From contig JAMPXL010000018.1 in the NCBI GenBank assembly GCA_023701165.1, positions 1 through 9,547 on the forward strand: a DNA stretch of 9,547 nt. Direction: 5' to 3'. Made by a program: the position numbers and the translations under genes. Below the pieces are notes generated by a model that was not told where the DNA came from, made no database searches, and saw only the letters and a list, made by a program, of their open reading frames with translations. Of the stretch, positions 1-5,092 are shown piece after piece (the first letter of the stretch is position 1; every line of letters begins with the position of its first letter). The stretch is from Geothrix sp. (GTDB taxonomy: Bacteria; Acidobacteriota; Holophagae; Holophagales; Holophagaceae).

Positions 1-253
1 GATAGATGCGATGCGCGGGAAGGGGCGGCGCGTCCAGGCGCCGGAAGGCGGGCGCGGCCTGCGCGACCCAGCCGCGGCCCAGCTTCACCTCCACGCGCCA
101 CGCGGCGTCCCGGTCCTCCGCATGCCACATCAGCTCCATGCGCTCCCGGGCCGCCACCTTCGGAGCATCCCCCAGCTGAAGGTAGGGCTTCACCAGAAAG
201 GCCTCCTGGGCCTGGAGGCACGCCGTGAGGAGAAGCAGCAGCAGGGTTCGCAT
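1..253 (-). CDS. Exported protein, N-terminal part; possible metallophosphoesterase / purple acid phosphatase-like (partial)
   Basis: An open frame of 84 codons runs from an ATG at 253 off the left edge of the window, so the C-terminal part is missing. An in-frame stop at 260-262 fixes this ATG as the only sensible ATG start. The protein begins MRTLLLLLLTACLQAQEAF, a short signal peptide. It could be cut after LQA by signal peptidase I, or LTAC could be a lipobox with Cys12 lipidated; the hydrophobic stretch is short for either. Residues 22-53 contain KPYLQLGDAP and then MELMWHAEDRDAAW. A PYLQ...(V/M)xWxT-like pattern is familiar from the beta-sandwich domain in front of bacterial purple-acid-phosphatase-type metallophosphoesterases, but the catalytic domain is outside the window, so the function is a guess. 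The gene follows nuoF on the same strand, with a strong hairpin between them. An AGGG about 10 nt upstream is the only ribosome binding site candidate. Confidence 0.6.
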   Translation of the reverse strand, partial: MRTLLLLLLTACLQAQEAFLVKPYLQLGDAPKVAARERMELMWHAEDRDAAWRVEVKLGRGWVAQAAPAFRRLDAPPLPAHRIY

Positions 254-264
254 GAGGCATTATC

Positions 265-311
265 CCTGTCTCCAGAAACGGGCGCCGTCGGCGCCCGTTT
301 CTGGAGACAGG
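265..311 (-). terminator. Perfect 22-bp hairpin after nuoF, probable terminator
   Basis: Arms 265-286 and 290-311 are exactly complementary over 22 bp with a 3-nt loop (287-289). The hairpin starts 12 nt after the nuoF stop codon. The minus-strand RNA has a CCAGAAA 5' arm, a GGCGCC core at the top and TTTCTGG in the 3' arm, so the U-rich part lies inside the stem and no run of U follows it. This fits a terminator, possibly active in both directions, but the missing U-tail leaves open a role in processing or in control of the gene that starts 11 nt further on. Confidence 0.65.
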
Positions 312-323
312 AACGACCAAAAA

Positions 324-1694
324 CTAGTGAGCGCCGACCGCCGACAGCAGCCGCGAGCCCTGCGCGTAGCAGGTCTTGTGGGTGATGTGATGCTCGAACT
401 CGTGGCGGAACTTCTGGAGCGCCGAGTCCATGGGGCCGCAGGCGGCATCGCCCAGGGGGCAGAGGGTACGGAGGCCGATGCGCGGGGTGAGGCTGGCCAG
501 CAGGTCCAGGTCCTCCATCCGTCCTTCGCCATGCTCGATGCGGTGCAGGATCTTGGACATCCAGTTGCAGCCTTCGCGGCAGGGCGTGCACTGGCCACAG
601 CTTTCGTGGGCGTAGAAGCGGATCAGCCGGAGTGTGGCCTGCACCATGCAGGTGTCCTCGTCCATGACGATGAGGCCACCGGAACCGGCCATGGAGCCGC
701 GGGCCTTCACGGTGTCGAAGTCCAGGGGGCAGTCGAAGTCCTTCTCGTCGAACATGGGGGCGCTGGCGCCGCCGGGGATGATGGCCTTGATCTTCTTCCC
801 CGTGCTGGAGCCGCCCGCCAGCTCGTTCACCACGAAGTCCATGGGCGTGCCCAGAGGCAGCTCGAAGACGCCGGGGCGCTTCACGTGGCCGCTGACGCCG
901 TAGATGCGGGTGCCCGTGTTCTTGGGGGTTCCCAGCTTGCCGTACTCGGCGCCGCCCATGCGGAGGATGGGAGGCACGGCCGCGAGGGTCTCCACATTGT
1001 TCACGGTGGTGGGCTGGCCGAAGGCGCCCTTGGCCGCCGGGAAGGGCGGCTTCACGCGGGGCTCGCCGCGGCGGCCCTCCAGCGAGTTCAGCAGGGCCGT
1101 CTCCTCGCCGCAGATGTAGGCGCCGGCGCCGCGGTAGACGAGGATGTCGTAGTCCCAGCCGGTGCCCAGGATGTTCTTCCCGAGGTAGCCGGCGTCGCGG
1201 GCCTGCTGGATGGCGGCTTCCAGCTTCTCGATGAGCCAGAGGAACTCGCCGCGGATGTAGACGAAGCCCAGTTTGCACTGCATGGCCCAGCCGCCGATGA
1301 TCATGCCCTCGATGAGCTGGTGGGGGTTGTACTCGAGGATCACGCGGTCCTTGAAAGTGCCGGGCTCGCCCTCGTCGCCGTTGCAGACCAGGTAGCGGGT
1401 GAACTTCCGCTCGGGGGTGTCCTTGGGCATGAAGGACCACTTCAGGCCGCAGGGGAAGCCGGCGCCGCCGCGACCCCGGATGCCGGAGGCCTTCACTTCC
1501 TCAGTCACGGCCACGGGTTCCATCTTCAGCGCGGCCTTCATGGCCACGTAGCCCTCGTGCTTCTGCTCGTAGACCTTGAGGTGCCAGTTGTCCAGATCCC
1601 CCGCGCCGCGGAGCATCAGGTTCGGGTACTTGTCTGTGCCGAAGCCGGGGAAGGTGTAGATCTGGGGATCGGGCTTGGTGCGGATGGCGGCCAT
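324..1694 (-). CDS. nuoF: NADH-quinone oxidoreductase subunit F (NADH- and FMN-binding)
   Basis: The 456-residue protein is the NADH-oxidising flavoprotein of complex I, at the cytoplasmic tip of the peripheral arm. It takes a hydride from NADH onto FMN and passes electrons to the N3 [4Fe-4S] cluster. Visible landmarks in order are the glycine-rich FMN/NADH region GIRGRGGAGFPCGLKW (71-86), CNGDEGEPGTFKDR (104-117), the CGEETALLNSLEGRRGEPR stretch (195-213), and the N3 ligands in ESCGQCTPCREG (Cys366, Cys369, Cys372) plus distal Cys412 in LCPLGDAA. Length is normal for the family (about 420-460). The ATG at 1694 has a purine-rich AGGGGGA just upstream. The gene begins 9 nt after the nuoE stop, so the two are cotranscribed. 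No nuoG follows; a hairpin and an unrelated exported protein come next. Confidence 0.97.
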   Translation of the reverse strand: MAAIRTKPDPQIYTFPGFGTDKYPNLMLRGAGDLDNWHLKVYEQKHEGYVAMKAALKMEPVAVTEEVKASGIRGRGGAGFPCGLKWSFMPKDTPERKFTRYLVCNGDEGEPGTFKDRVILEYNPHQLIEGMIIGGWAMQCKLGFVYIRGEFLWLIEKLEAAIQQARDAGYLGKNILGTGWDYDILVYRGAGAYICGEETALLNSLEGRRGEPRVKPPFPAAKGAFGQPTTVNNVETLAAVPPILRMGGAEYGKLGTPKNTGTRIYGVSGHVKRPGVFELPLGTPMDFVVNELAGGSSTGKKIKAIIPGGASAPMFDEKDFDCPLDFDTVKARGSMAGSGGLIVMDEDTCMVQATLRLIRFYAHESCGQCTPCREGCNWMSKILHRIEHGEGRMEDLDLLASLTPRIGLRTLCPLGDAACGPMDSALQKFRHEFEHHITHKTCYAQGSRLLSAVGAH

Positions 1695-1703
1695 CGGTTC
1701 CCC

Positions 1704-2282
1704 CTACTTCGCCCAGGGGCGGTAGTCGCCCCGCTTGCAGGCTTCCATGACCTCGATGAGCTTCTGCTCGTCCACGAACTCATCGTAGACATCGTGATTC
1801 ACCTGCACGCAGGGGGCGCTGCCGCAGCCCGCGAGGCACTCGACCTCCTCCACGCTCCACATCCCGTCGGCGCTGGGGCCCTGGCCCGGCTTCACGCCGG
1901 TCTTCTCGCAGACCTTTTCCAGCAGCTGGGCCGCGCCACGCAGGGCGCAGCTGATGTTGGTGCAGACCGAGAAATGGAATTTCCCGACCGGGGCTTTCTG
2001 ATACATCGTGTAGAACGTGGCCACGCCGAAGACGTGGCTTTCTGGAGTGCCGATGGCCTGGGCCACGGCCTTCATGGCCGAGAGGCTCACGAAGCCGAAT
2101 TCGCGCTGGGCGATGTGCAGGGCCGGAAGCGTGGCCGCGAGCTTGTCGGGGAACCGGGCCATGATGGCGTGGATCTCCGCGATGGCTTCGGGGCTGAATT
2201 CCCTCCGCTCGGATTCCGGCAACCGCTGGCCCGGGGCCAGGGGCTCATTCGCAGTGTCGGGGGGCAAAGAAGAATGATTCAT
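1704..2282 (-). CDS. nuoE: NADH-quinone oxidoreductase subunit E ([2Fe-2S] thioredoxin-like)
   Basis: The 192-residue protein is the 24-kDa-type subunit that partners NuoF and carries the N1a [2Fe-2S] cluster. It has the family cysteine pattern C-x4-C (Cys107, Cys112 in VCTNISC) and C-x3-C (Cys149, Cys153 in ECLAGCGSAPC). The helical N-terminal domain is at about 30-95 (FSPEAIAEIHAIMARFP, FGVATFYTMY), followed by the thioredoxin-like fold. The first 28 residues are Pro/Ser-rich and look like a non-conserved extension, making the protein longer than the usual 160-170. The start is uncertain: ATG at 2282 is given, and an in-frame GTG at 2288 (GTG-CCC-ATG) is also possible. Neither has a convincing Shine-Dalgarno, only GAG about 7 nt before the ATG. 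A hairpin lies upstream, so nuoEF probably has its own promoter in 2290-2350; a TAAACT at about 2306-2311 on the minus strand is a weak -10 candidate. Confidence 0.95.
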   Translation of the reverse strand: MNHSSLPPDTANEPLAPGQRLPESERREFSPEAIAEIHAIMARFPDKLAATLPALHIAQREFGFVSLSAMKAVAQAIGTPESHVFGVATFYTMYQKAPVGKFHFSVCTNISCALRGAAQLLEKVCEKTGVKPGQGPSADGMWSVEEVECLAGCGSAPCVQVNHDVYDEFVDEQKLIEVMEACKRGDYRPWAK

Positions 2283-2352
2283 GGGCACGCTCGCGTGAGG
2301 GGCCAGTTTACCCGAACCCCACGTTCCGAACAGGACCGAGGAAGGCGCGGCA

Positions 2353-2399
2353 GCCCAGAAAGAAGGCGCCGGACTGGGTCCGGCGCCTTCTTTCTGGGC
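2353..2399 (-). terminator. Perfect 21-bp hairpin between the CDGSH gene and nuoE
   Basis: Arms 2353-2373 and 2379-2399 are exactly complementary over 21 bp with a 5-nt loop. The hairpin starts 14 nt after the CDGSH stop codon. The minus-strand RNA ends the stem with GGCGCCTTCTTTCTGGGC, a U-rich 3' arm opposite an A-rich 5' arm, so it can form in transcripts from either strand. Its shape and core (CCAGAAA ... GGCGCC ... TTTCTGG) resemble the hairpin after nuoF at 265-311. It probably ends the yceI-CDGSH transcript and separates it from nuoEF. Confidence 0.7.
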
Positions 2400-2413
2400 C
2401 TGCTTCCTGCGGA

Positions 2414-2656
2414 TCAGAGGGCGCAGTGCGCTCCGTCACAGAAGGGCGCGCTCTTGGTCTGCTTGCACTGGCAGAAGGCTTTGGTGCCCCGTTCGGCAAT
2501 CTCCACCTTCATGGGAACCATCGATGTGGCCTTGTGGGCCCCATCGCAGAAGGGCTGCCTGGCGCTGAGGCCGCAGGAGCACCACCAGTAGGTTCCAGGC
2601 TCCAGGTCCAGCACCGCGGGTTCCTTGGCCGCCACCTTCGGGATGCCTTCGCTCAT
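2414..2656 (-). CDS. Double CDGSH-type iron-sulfur protein
   Basis: This small 80-residue protein consists almost entirely of two CDGSH iron-sulfur motifs. Both match the signature C-x-C-x2-(S/T)-x3-P-x-C-D-G-(S/A/T)-H exactly: Cys26, Cys28, Cys37, His41 (CSCGLSARQPFCDGAH) and Cys62, Cys64, Cys73, His77 (CQCKQTKSAPFCDGAH). Each should bind one [2Fe-2S] cluster through three cysteines and one histidine, the redox- and acid-sensitive type known from mitoNEET relatives. There is no signal peptide or membrane anchor, so it is cytoplasmic. The ATG at 2656 is preferred because GAGGG lies 5 nt upstream; an upstream in-frame GTG at 2668 would overlap the yceI stop. It starts 8 nt after the yceI stop and is cotranscribed with it. 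The physiological partner is not known. Confidence 0.9.
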   Translation of the reverse strand: MSEGIPKVAAKEPAVLDLEPGTYWWCSCGLSARQPFCDGAHKATSMVPMKVEIAERGTKAFCQCKQTKSAPFCDGAHCAL

Positions 2657-2664
2657 GGCATCCC

Positions 2665-3255
2665 TCACTTCTTGGCGACGGCAGGGACCTTACCGGCCTC
2701 GACATTCAGGCTGACCGCCACGATCTCGCCGATCACGCCCGGGTAGGTCTTGATGCCGAATTCGTTGCGGTTGAGGGTGAGGGCGCCGTCGATGAAGCCC
2801 GCCACCACGCTGCCGGGCTGCATGCCCGCCTGGGTGCCCGCGTTGGTGATGGGGAAGCTGATGCGCTTGGTCACCCCGTGCATGGTGAAGTCGCCCGCCA
2901 CTTCCAGCTTGCCCTTGGCGACTTCCTTCACGGAGGTGCTCTTGAAGGTGATGGTGGGGAACTTCTCCACGTCGAAGAAGTCGGGGGACTTCAGGTGCTT
3001 GTCCCGGGCCTCGTTGTCGGTGGTGATGCTGGCGGCCTCGATGATCACCTCGACGCTGGACTTGCTGAGGTTCGCAGGATCGACCGTGATGGTCCCGCTG
3101 AACTTGGTGAAGCGCCCGCTGGTCTTGGCCAGAAGGTGGCCGACCTTGAAGCTCACTTCACTGTGGACGGGGTCGATCTTGTAGACGTCCTGGGCCATGG
3201 CAGGCAGGGCCGCCAGGGCGAGGGAGGCGAGAAGGACGCGGAAGGGGTGGCGCAT
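2665..3255 (-). CDS. YceI-family exported lipid-binding-like protein
   Basis: The 196-residue protein has a clear signal peptide (MRHPFRVLLASLALAALPAMA, cleaved before QDVYKID), so it is periplasmic. The mature part shows the YceI-family landmarks: YKIDPVHSEVSFKVGHL (25-41), RDKHLKSPDFFDVEKFPTI (84-102), GDFTMHGVTKRISFPI (121-136) and LNRNEFGI (161-168). Members form a lipocalin-like barrel that binds long isoprenoid or amphiphilic ligands, and some are induced by stress or high pH; the ligand here is unknown. The ATG at 3255 has GGAG 5 nt upstream, while an in-frame start further upstream (3285) would put charged residues before the signal peptide. It is the first gene of a two-gene operon with the CDGSH protein and is divergent from a MarR regulator, which may control it. 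Confidence 0.93.
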   Translation of the reverse strand: MRHPFRVLLASLALAALPAMAQDVYKIDPVHSEVSFKVGHLLAKTSGRFTKFSGTITVDPANLSKSSVEVIIEAASITTDNEARDKHLKSPDFFDVEKFPTITFKSTSVKEVAKGKLEVAGDFTMHGVTKRISFPITNAGTQAGMQPGSVVAGFIDGALTLNRNEFGIKTYPGVIGEIVAVSLNVEAGKVPAVAKK

Positions 3256-3271
3256 GGGGTCTCCATAAAAT

Positions 3272-3283
3272 AGGTGTTTCACC
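3272..3283. promoter_or_regulatory. Small inverted repeat, possible second operator site
   Basis: AGGTGTTTCACC holds an inverted repeat (GGTG-TTT-CACC). It shares the half-site AGGTGTT with the larger palindrome at 3309-3326, which carries the same heptamer in inverted orientation at 3319-3325. It sits in the expected yceI leader, about 20 nt before the start codon. It may be a weaker site for the same regulator or a coincidence. Confidence 0.3.
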
Positions 3284-3292
3284 ATGCAAATC

Positions 3293-3320
3293 AGTCTAGG
3301 CTGTTTTTAAGGCGTTGCAA
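3293..3320 (-). promoter_or_regulatory. Candidate promoter of the yceI-CDGSH operon
   Basis: On the minus strand TTGCAA (3320-3315) and TAGACT (3298-3293) are 16 bp apart, each matching the sigma-70 consensus at four of six positions. Transcription would begin near 3286 and give a leader of about 30 nt. The -35 hexamer is the centre of the palindrome at 3309-3326, so a protein bound there would block RNA polymerase. No equally good promoter was seen for the plus-strand regulator gene. Confidence 0.35.
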
Positions 3321-3326
3321 CACCTT
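3309..3326. promoter_or_regulatory. 18-bp palindrome, candidate MarR operator
   Basis: AAGGCGTTGCAACACCTT reads as an inverted repeat with a single mismatched pair. Its length and two-fold symmetry fit the operators usually bound by MarR-family dimers, and it lies in the 113-bp gap between yceI and the divergent marR-type gene. Binding here could control both genes. Assignment rests on symmetry and position only. Confidence 0.5.
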
Positions 3327-3368
3327 TTTTCAAAAACATGTCAATCTGGTTCCGCAGGAGCCAGGGCC

Positions 3369-3857
3369 ATGCACATCCAAGAAGAACTCCAGATCACCAA
3401 GCCGCTCGAACCCGGCCACGAGGTGGCCCTGGCCCTGCTCCTCACGCGCGAGTACGTGGCCCGCCTCTTCGACCAGGCGCTCTACGAACCCGAGGACCTC
3501 TCCGACCAGCAGTTCAACGTGCTCCGCATCCTCAAAGGAGGCGGCAAGGATGGGTACCTGGTGAAGGAGATCCGCTGCCGCATGATCTACCGCTTCGCCG
3601 ACGTGCCGCGGCTGGTGAACAGGCTGGAGGCACGGGGCCTGGTGAAGCGCTGCGAAAACCCGGCGGACCGCCGGGGCAGCCGGGTGCAGATCACCCCCAA
3701 GGGGCTGGCCCTGGAGGCCCGGATGCATGACCGCCACCAGGCCCTCTGCCGCCAGGTGGACCGGAGCCTCTCCGCCGGGGAGCGCGACCAGCTCCTGGCC
3801 CTGCTGGAGCGGCTGCGGAACGACTACCGGGGCCAGCTGGAGGTCCTGGCCAGGTAG
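3369..3857 (+). CDS. MarR-family transcriptional regulator
   Basis: The 162-residue protein is a winged helix-turn-helix regulator. The first helix of the DNA-binding domain is LSDQQFNVLRIL (44-55), the recognition helix lies around FADVPRLVNRLEARG (76-90), and the wing carries the family-typical DRRGSRVQITPKG (100-112), equivalent to the D-x-R-(G/S) signature. Flanking helices at 1-40 and 115-160 form the dimer interface. The length is typical. The ATG at 3369 has AGGAG 8 nt upstream; a TTG at 3315 extends the frame but has no such site and lies inside the palindrome. Three cysteines (70, 95, 127) could sense oxidation but do not match the N-terminal sensing Cys of OhrR. It is divergent from yceI-CDGSH, the usual arrangement for a regulator and its target. 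The ligand is unknown. Confidence 0.92.
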   Translation: MHIQEELQITKPLEPGHEVALALLLTREYVARLFDQALYEPEDLSDQQFNVLRILKGGGKDGYLVKEIRCRMIYRFADVPRLVNRLEARGLVKRCENPADRRGSRVQITPKGLALEARMHDRHQALCRQVDRSLSAGERDQLLALLERLRNDYRGQLEVLAR

Positions 3858-3866
3858 TACAGCCGA

Positions 3867-3888
3867 AGGCCCGGCGCAGGCCGGGCCT
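3867..3888. terminator. Hairpin between convergent marR and flagellin genes
   Basis: AGGCCCGGC and GCCGGGCCT form a 9-bp GC-rich stem with a 4-nt loop. It begins 9 nt after the marR-type stop and lies 28 nt after the flagellin stop on the other strand, so it could serve both. No U-run follows on either strand, so it is a weak or factor-assisted terminator at best. Confidence 0.5.
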
Positions 3889-3916
3889 CGAGGCGGCGGT
3901 TGGAAAGCCGAATGGC

Positions 3917-4732
3917 TTAGCGGAGGAGCTGGAGGATCGCCTGGCTGGCCTGGTTGGCCTGGCTGAGGGCGTTGACCCCGGACTGGTTCAGCACCTGGAA
4001 CTTGTTGAGGGCGATCACCTCGTCCGCCACATTGGCATCGCGGATCTGGCTGTAGGCCGCCGTGAAGTTCTCCACCTGGATGCCCAGGGCGTTGGACATG
4101 GAGGTGAGCTGCTGCTGGGCGGCGCCCACGCTGCCCCGCAGGGCCGACAGGTTGTCGAGGGCCGTCCGGATCTTGCCCAGTTCCGTGACGGCGTTGGCAT
4201 CGGTCAGGAGATCACCGGCGGCGGCCCCGAGCAGCGTCGTGGCATCCACGTTCCCGATGGCCAGGCTCACGACGGAGTAGTCCCCCACGGCCACGCTGAG
4301 GGTGGCGCCGAAAATCGCCCCGCCGTTGTAGAGGGTCTTGTCGTTGATGTCCTGGATGGTCTTGACGATGTTCTGGTACTCCGCGTCGATGGCCGTCTTG
4401 CCGGTGCCGTTGGCCGCGCCCGAGGTGCTGCTGGCGGCCTGTTCCGCCAGTTCGGCGGCGCGGGTCAGCAGGTTGGTGATCTCCTCGGTGACGCCATCGG
4501 CCACCTGCAGGTACGAGATGCCGTCGTTCGCATTCCGGCGGCCCTGGTTGGCCACGCGGACATCCGCGCCCAGCCGGTTGGCGATGGCGAGACCCGCCGC
4601 GTCGTCCGAGGCCCGGTTGATGCGCTTGCCGCTGGTGAGGCGCTCAATGGCCCTTTCGCGGCCCTGGCCCGTGACCCCGAGCTGACGGCTGGCATTCAAG
4701 GCAGATACGTTGTTGAGAATGGAACCGCTCAT
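3917..4732 (-). CDS. fliC: Flagellin
   Basis: The 271-residue protein is the filament subunit of the flagellum, exported unfolded by the flagellar type III system. The N-terminal D0/D1 part is SILNNVSALNASRQLGV (4-20), then RLTSGKRINRASDDAAGLAI (31-50) and NDGISYLQVADGVTEEI (70-86). The C-terminal D1/D0 part is LRGSVGAAQQQLTS (198-211), FTAAYSQIRDANVADE (223-238), LNKFQVLNQSGVNALSQANQ (242-261) and the terminal ILQLLR. Only about 75 residues separate the two conserved halves, so the outer D2/D3 domains are absent or minimal. The ATG at 4732 is chosen because AAAGGAG lies 6 nt upstream and MSGSILNN matches flagellin N-termini; the frame remains open to 4813. No chaperone or other flagellar gene is adjacent. 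It has its own sigma-54-type promoter and a structured leader. Confidence 0.96.
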   Translation of the reverse strand: MSGSILNNVSALNASRQLGVTGQGRERAIERLTSGKRINRASDDAAGLAIANRLGADVRVANQGRRNANDGISYLQVADGVTEEITNLLTRAAELAEQAASSTSGAANGTGKTAIDAEYQNIVKTIQDINDKTLYNGGAIFGATLSVAVGDYSVVSLAIGNVDATTLLGAAAGDLLTDANAVTELGKIRTALDNLSALRGSVGAAQQQLTSMSNALGIQVENFTAAYSQIRDANVADEVIALNKFQVLNQSGVNALSQANQASQAILQLLR

Positions 4733-4735
4733 GAC

Positions 4736-4759
4736 GCGCTCCTTTCCGAGTGGGAGCGC
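4736..4759 (-). promoter_or_regulatory. Leader hairpin covering the flagellin ribosome binding site
   Basis: In the flagellin mRNA, GCGCTCC (4759-4753) pairs with GGAGCGC (4742-4736) across a 10-nt loop CACTCGGAAA. The GGAG of the Shine-Dalgarno AAAGGAG is in the 3' arm, so folding would hide it from the ribosome. The loop has a second GGA. A GGA in a loop plus a GGA at the Shine-Dalgarno is the pattern of CsrA-controlled leaders, and flagellin is a known CsrA target in other bacteria. Whether CsrA binds here is inference. Confidence 0.5.
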
Positions 4760-4833
4760 CGGTCGCGGCGCGTGCGTCCCTGCATTCGCATGTGAACCTC
4801 CGTGTCCCGCCACCTGGGGGGGACCCGAGAAGC

Positions 4834-4849
4834 GCAGCGAGCGTGCCAG
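4834..4849 (-). promoter_or_regulatory. Sigma-54 (-24/-12) promoter of flagellin
   Basis: Reading the minus strand from 4848, TGGCACG-CTCG-CTGC matches the sigma-54 consensus TGGCACG-N4-TTGC with one substitution. The GG (4847-4846) and GC (4835-4834) are exactly 12 bp apart as required. Transcription would start near 4822, giving a leader of about 90 nt. Sigma-54 promoters drive flagellin or other flagellar genes in several lineages, which supports the call. Confidence 0.75.
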
Positions 4850-4850
4850 G

Positions 4851-4900
4851 GATCGAAATTGAAATTTAAATATCTTGTTTATAGATAATTAAAAAAATGA
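4851..4900. promoter_or_regulatory. A/T-rich patch upstream of the flagellin promoter
   Basis: About 84% of these 50 bases are A or T in an otherwise very GC-rich window. The patch sits directly upstream of the -24 element. Sigma-54 promoters need an upstream activator and often a DNA-bending protein, so this could be a bending or activator site; TATCT...AGATA (4871-4887) is a small inverted repeat within it. No specific consensus was recognised. Confidence 0.4.
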
Positions 4901-4938
4901 CCAGCCCCATCCTGAACCAGATAAGGCATATTTGGCCC

Positions 4939-4984
4939 AAAAAAGCCTCGGCCCGCGGCCGGTCCCGGCGCCACCCCCGCGGGC
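4939..4984 (-). terminator. Second candidate terminator downstream of nuoD
   Basis: On the minus strand an 8-bp stem (4977-4984 with 4951-4958, GCCCGCGG/CCGCGGGC) is followed after six bases by a run of six T (4944-4939). A smaller stem CGGCC-GCG-GGCCG (4961-4949) uses the same downstream T-run. Either could stop transcription from nuo before it reaches the flagellin promoter. The 18-nt loop of the larger stem lowers confidence. Confidence 0.4.
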
Positions 4985-5009
4985 AAGCCCGTGCTGAAAT
5001 TGCCGCGTC

Positions 5010-5037
5010 AAACCAAAGAAGGCCCCATGAGGGGCCT
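5010..5037 (-). terminator. Terminator of the nuoABCD operon
   Basis: On the minus strand AGGCCCC (5037-5031) pairs with GGGGCCT (5026-5020) over a 4-nt loop and is followed by TCTTTGGTTT. It is the most terminator-like structure after nuoD, but it is about 240 bp from the nuoD stop. It is only 20 nt from the stop codon of the duplicated nuoD tail at 5058. Confidence 0.65.
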
Positions 5038-5057
5038 CCGGGGGTCTGGGACGGACC

Positions 5058-5087
5058 TCAGCGATCCAGCTCACCCGCGATGATGCT
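5058..5087 (-). repeat. Duplicate of the nuoD 3' end (distal copy)
   Basis: This 30-bp stretch matches 5277-5306, the last codons and stop of nuoD, at 28 of 30 positions. The first 21 bp (5058-5078) are identical. On the minus strand it reads SIIAGELDR-stop, against NIIAGELDR-stop in nuoD, and both differences are transitions at third codon positions within the repeat. A short open frame from ATG 5156 runs through it (32 residues, no recognised similarity upstream of the tail), and this is not called as a gene. Confidence 0.85.
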
Positions 5088-5092
5088 GACTC

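Noticed and set aside
225..2591. 788-codon open frame on the plus strand opposite nuoF and nuoE
   Set aside because: It is antisense to two certain genes, crosses two hairpins, and its protein is low-complexity Ala/Gly/His/Val-rich, as expected of an antisense frame in GC-rich DNA.
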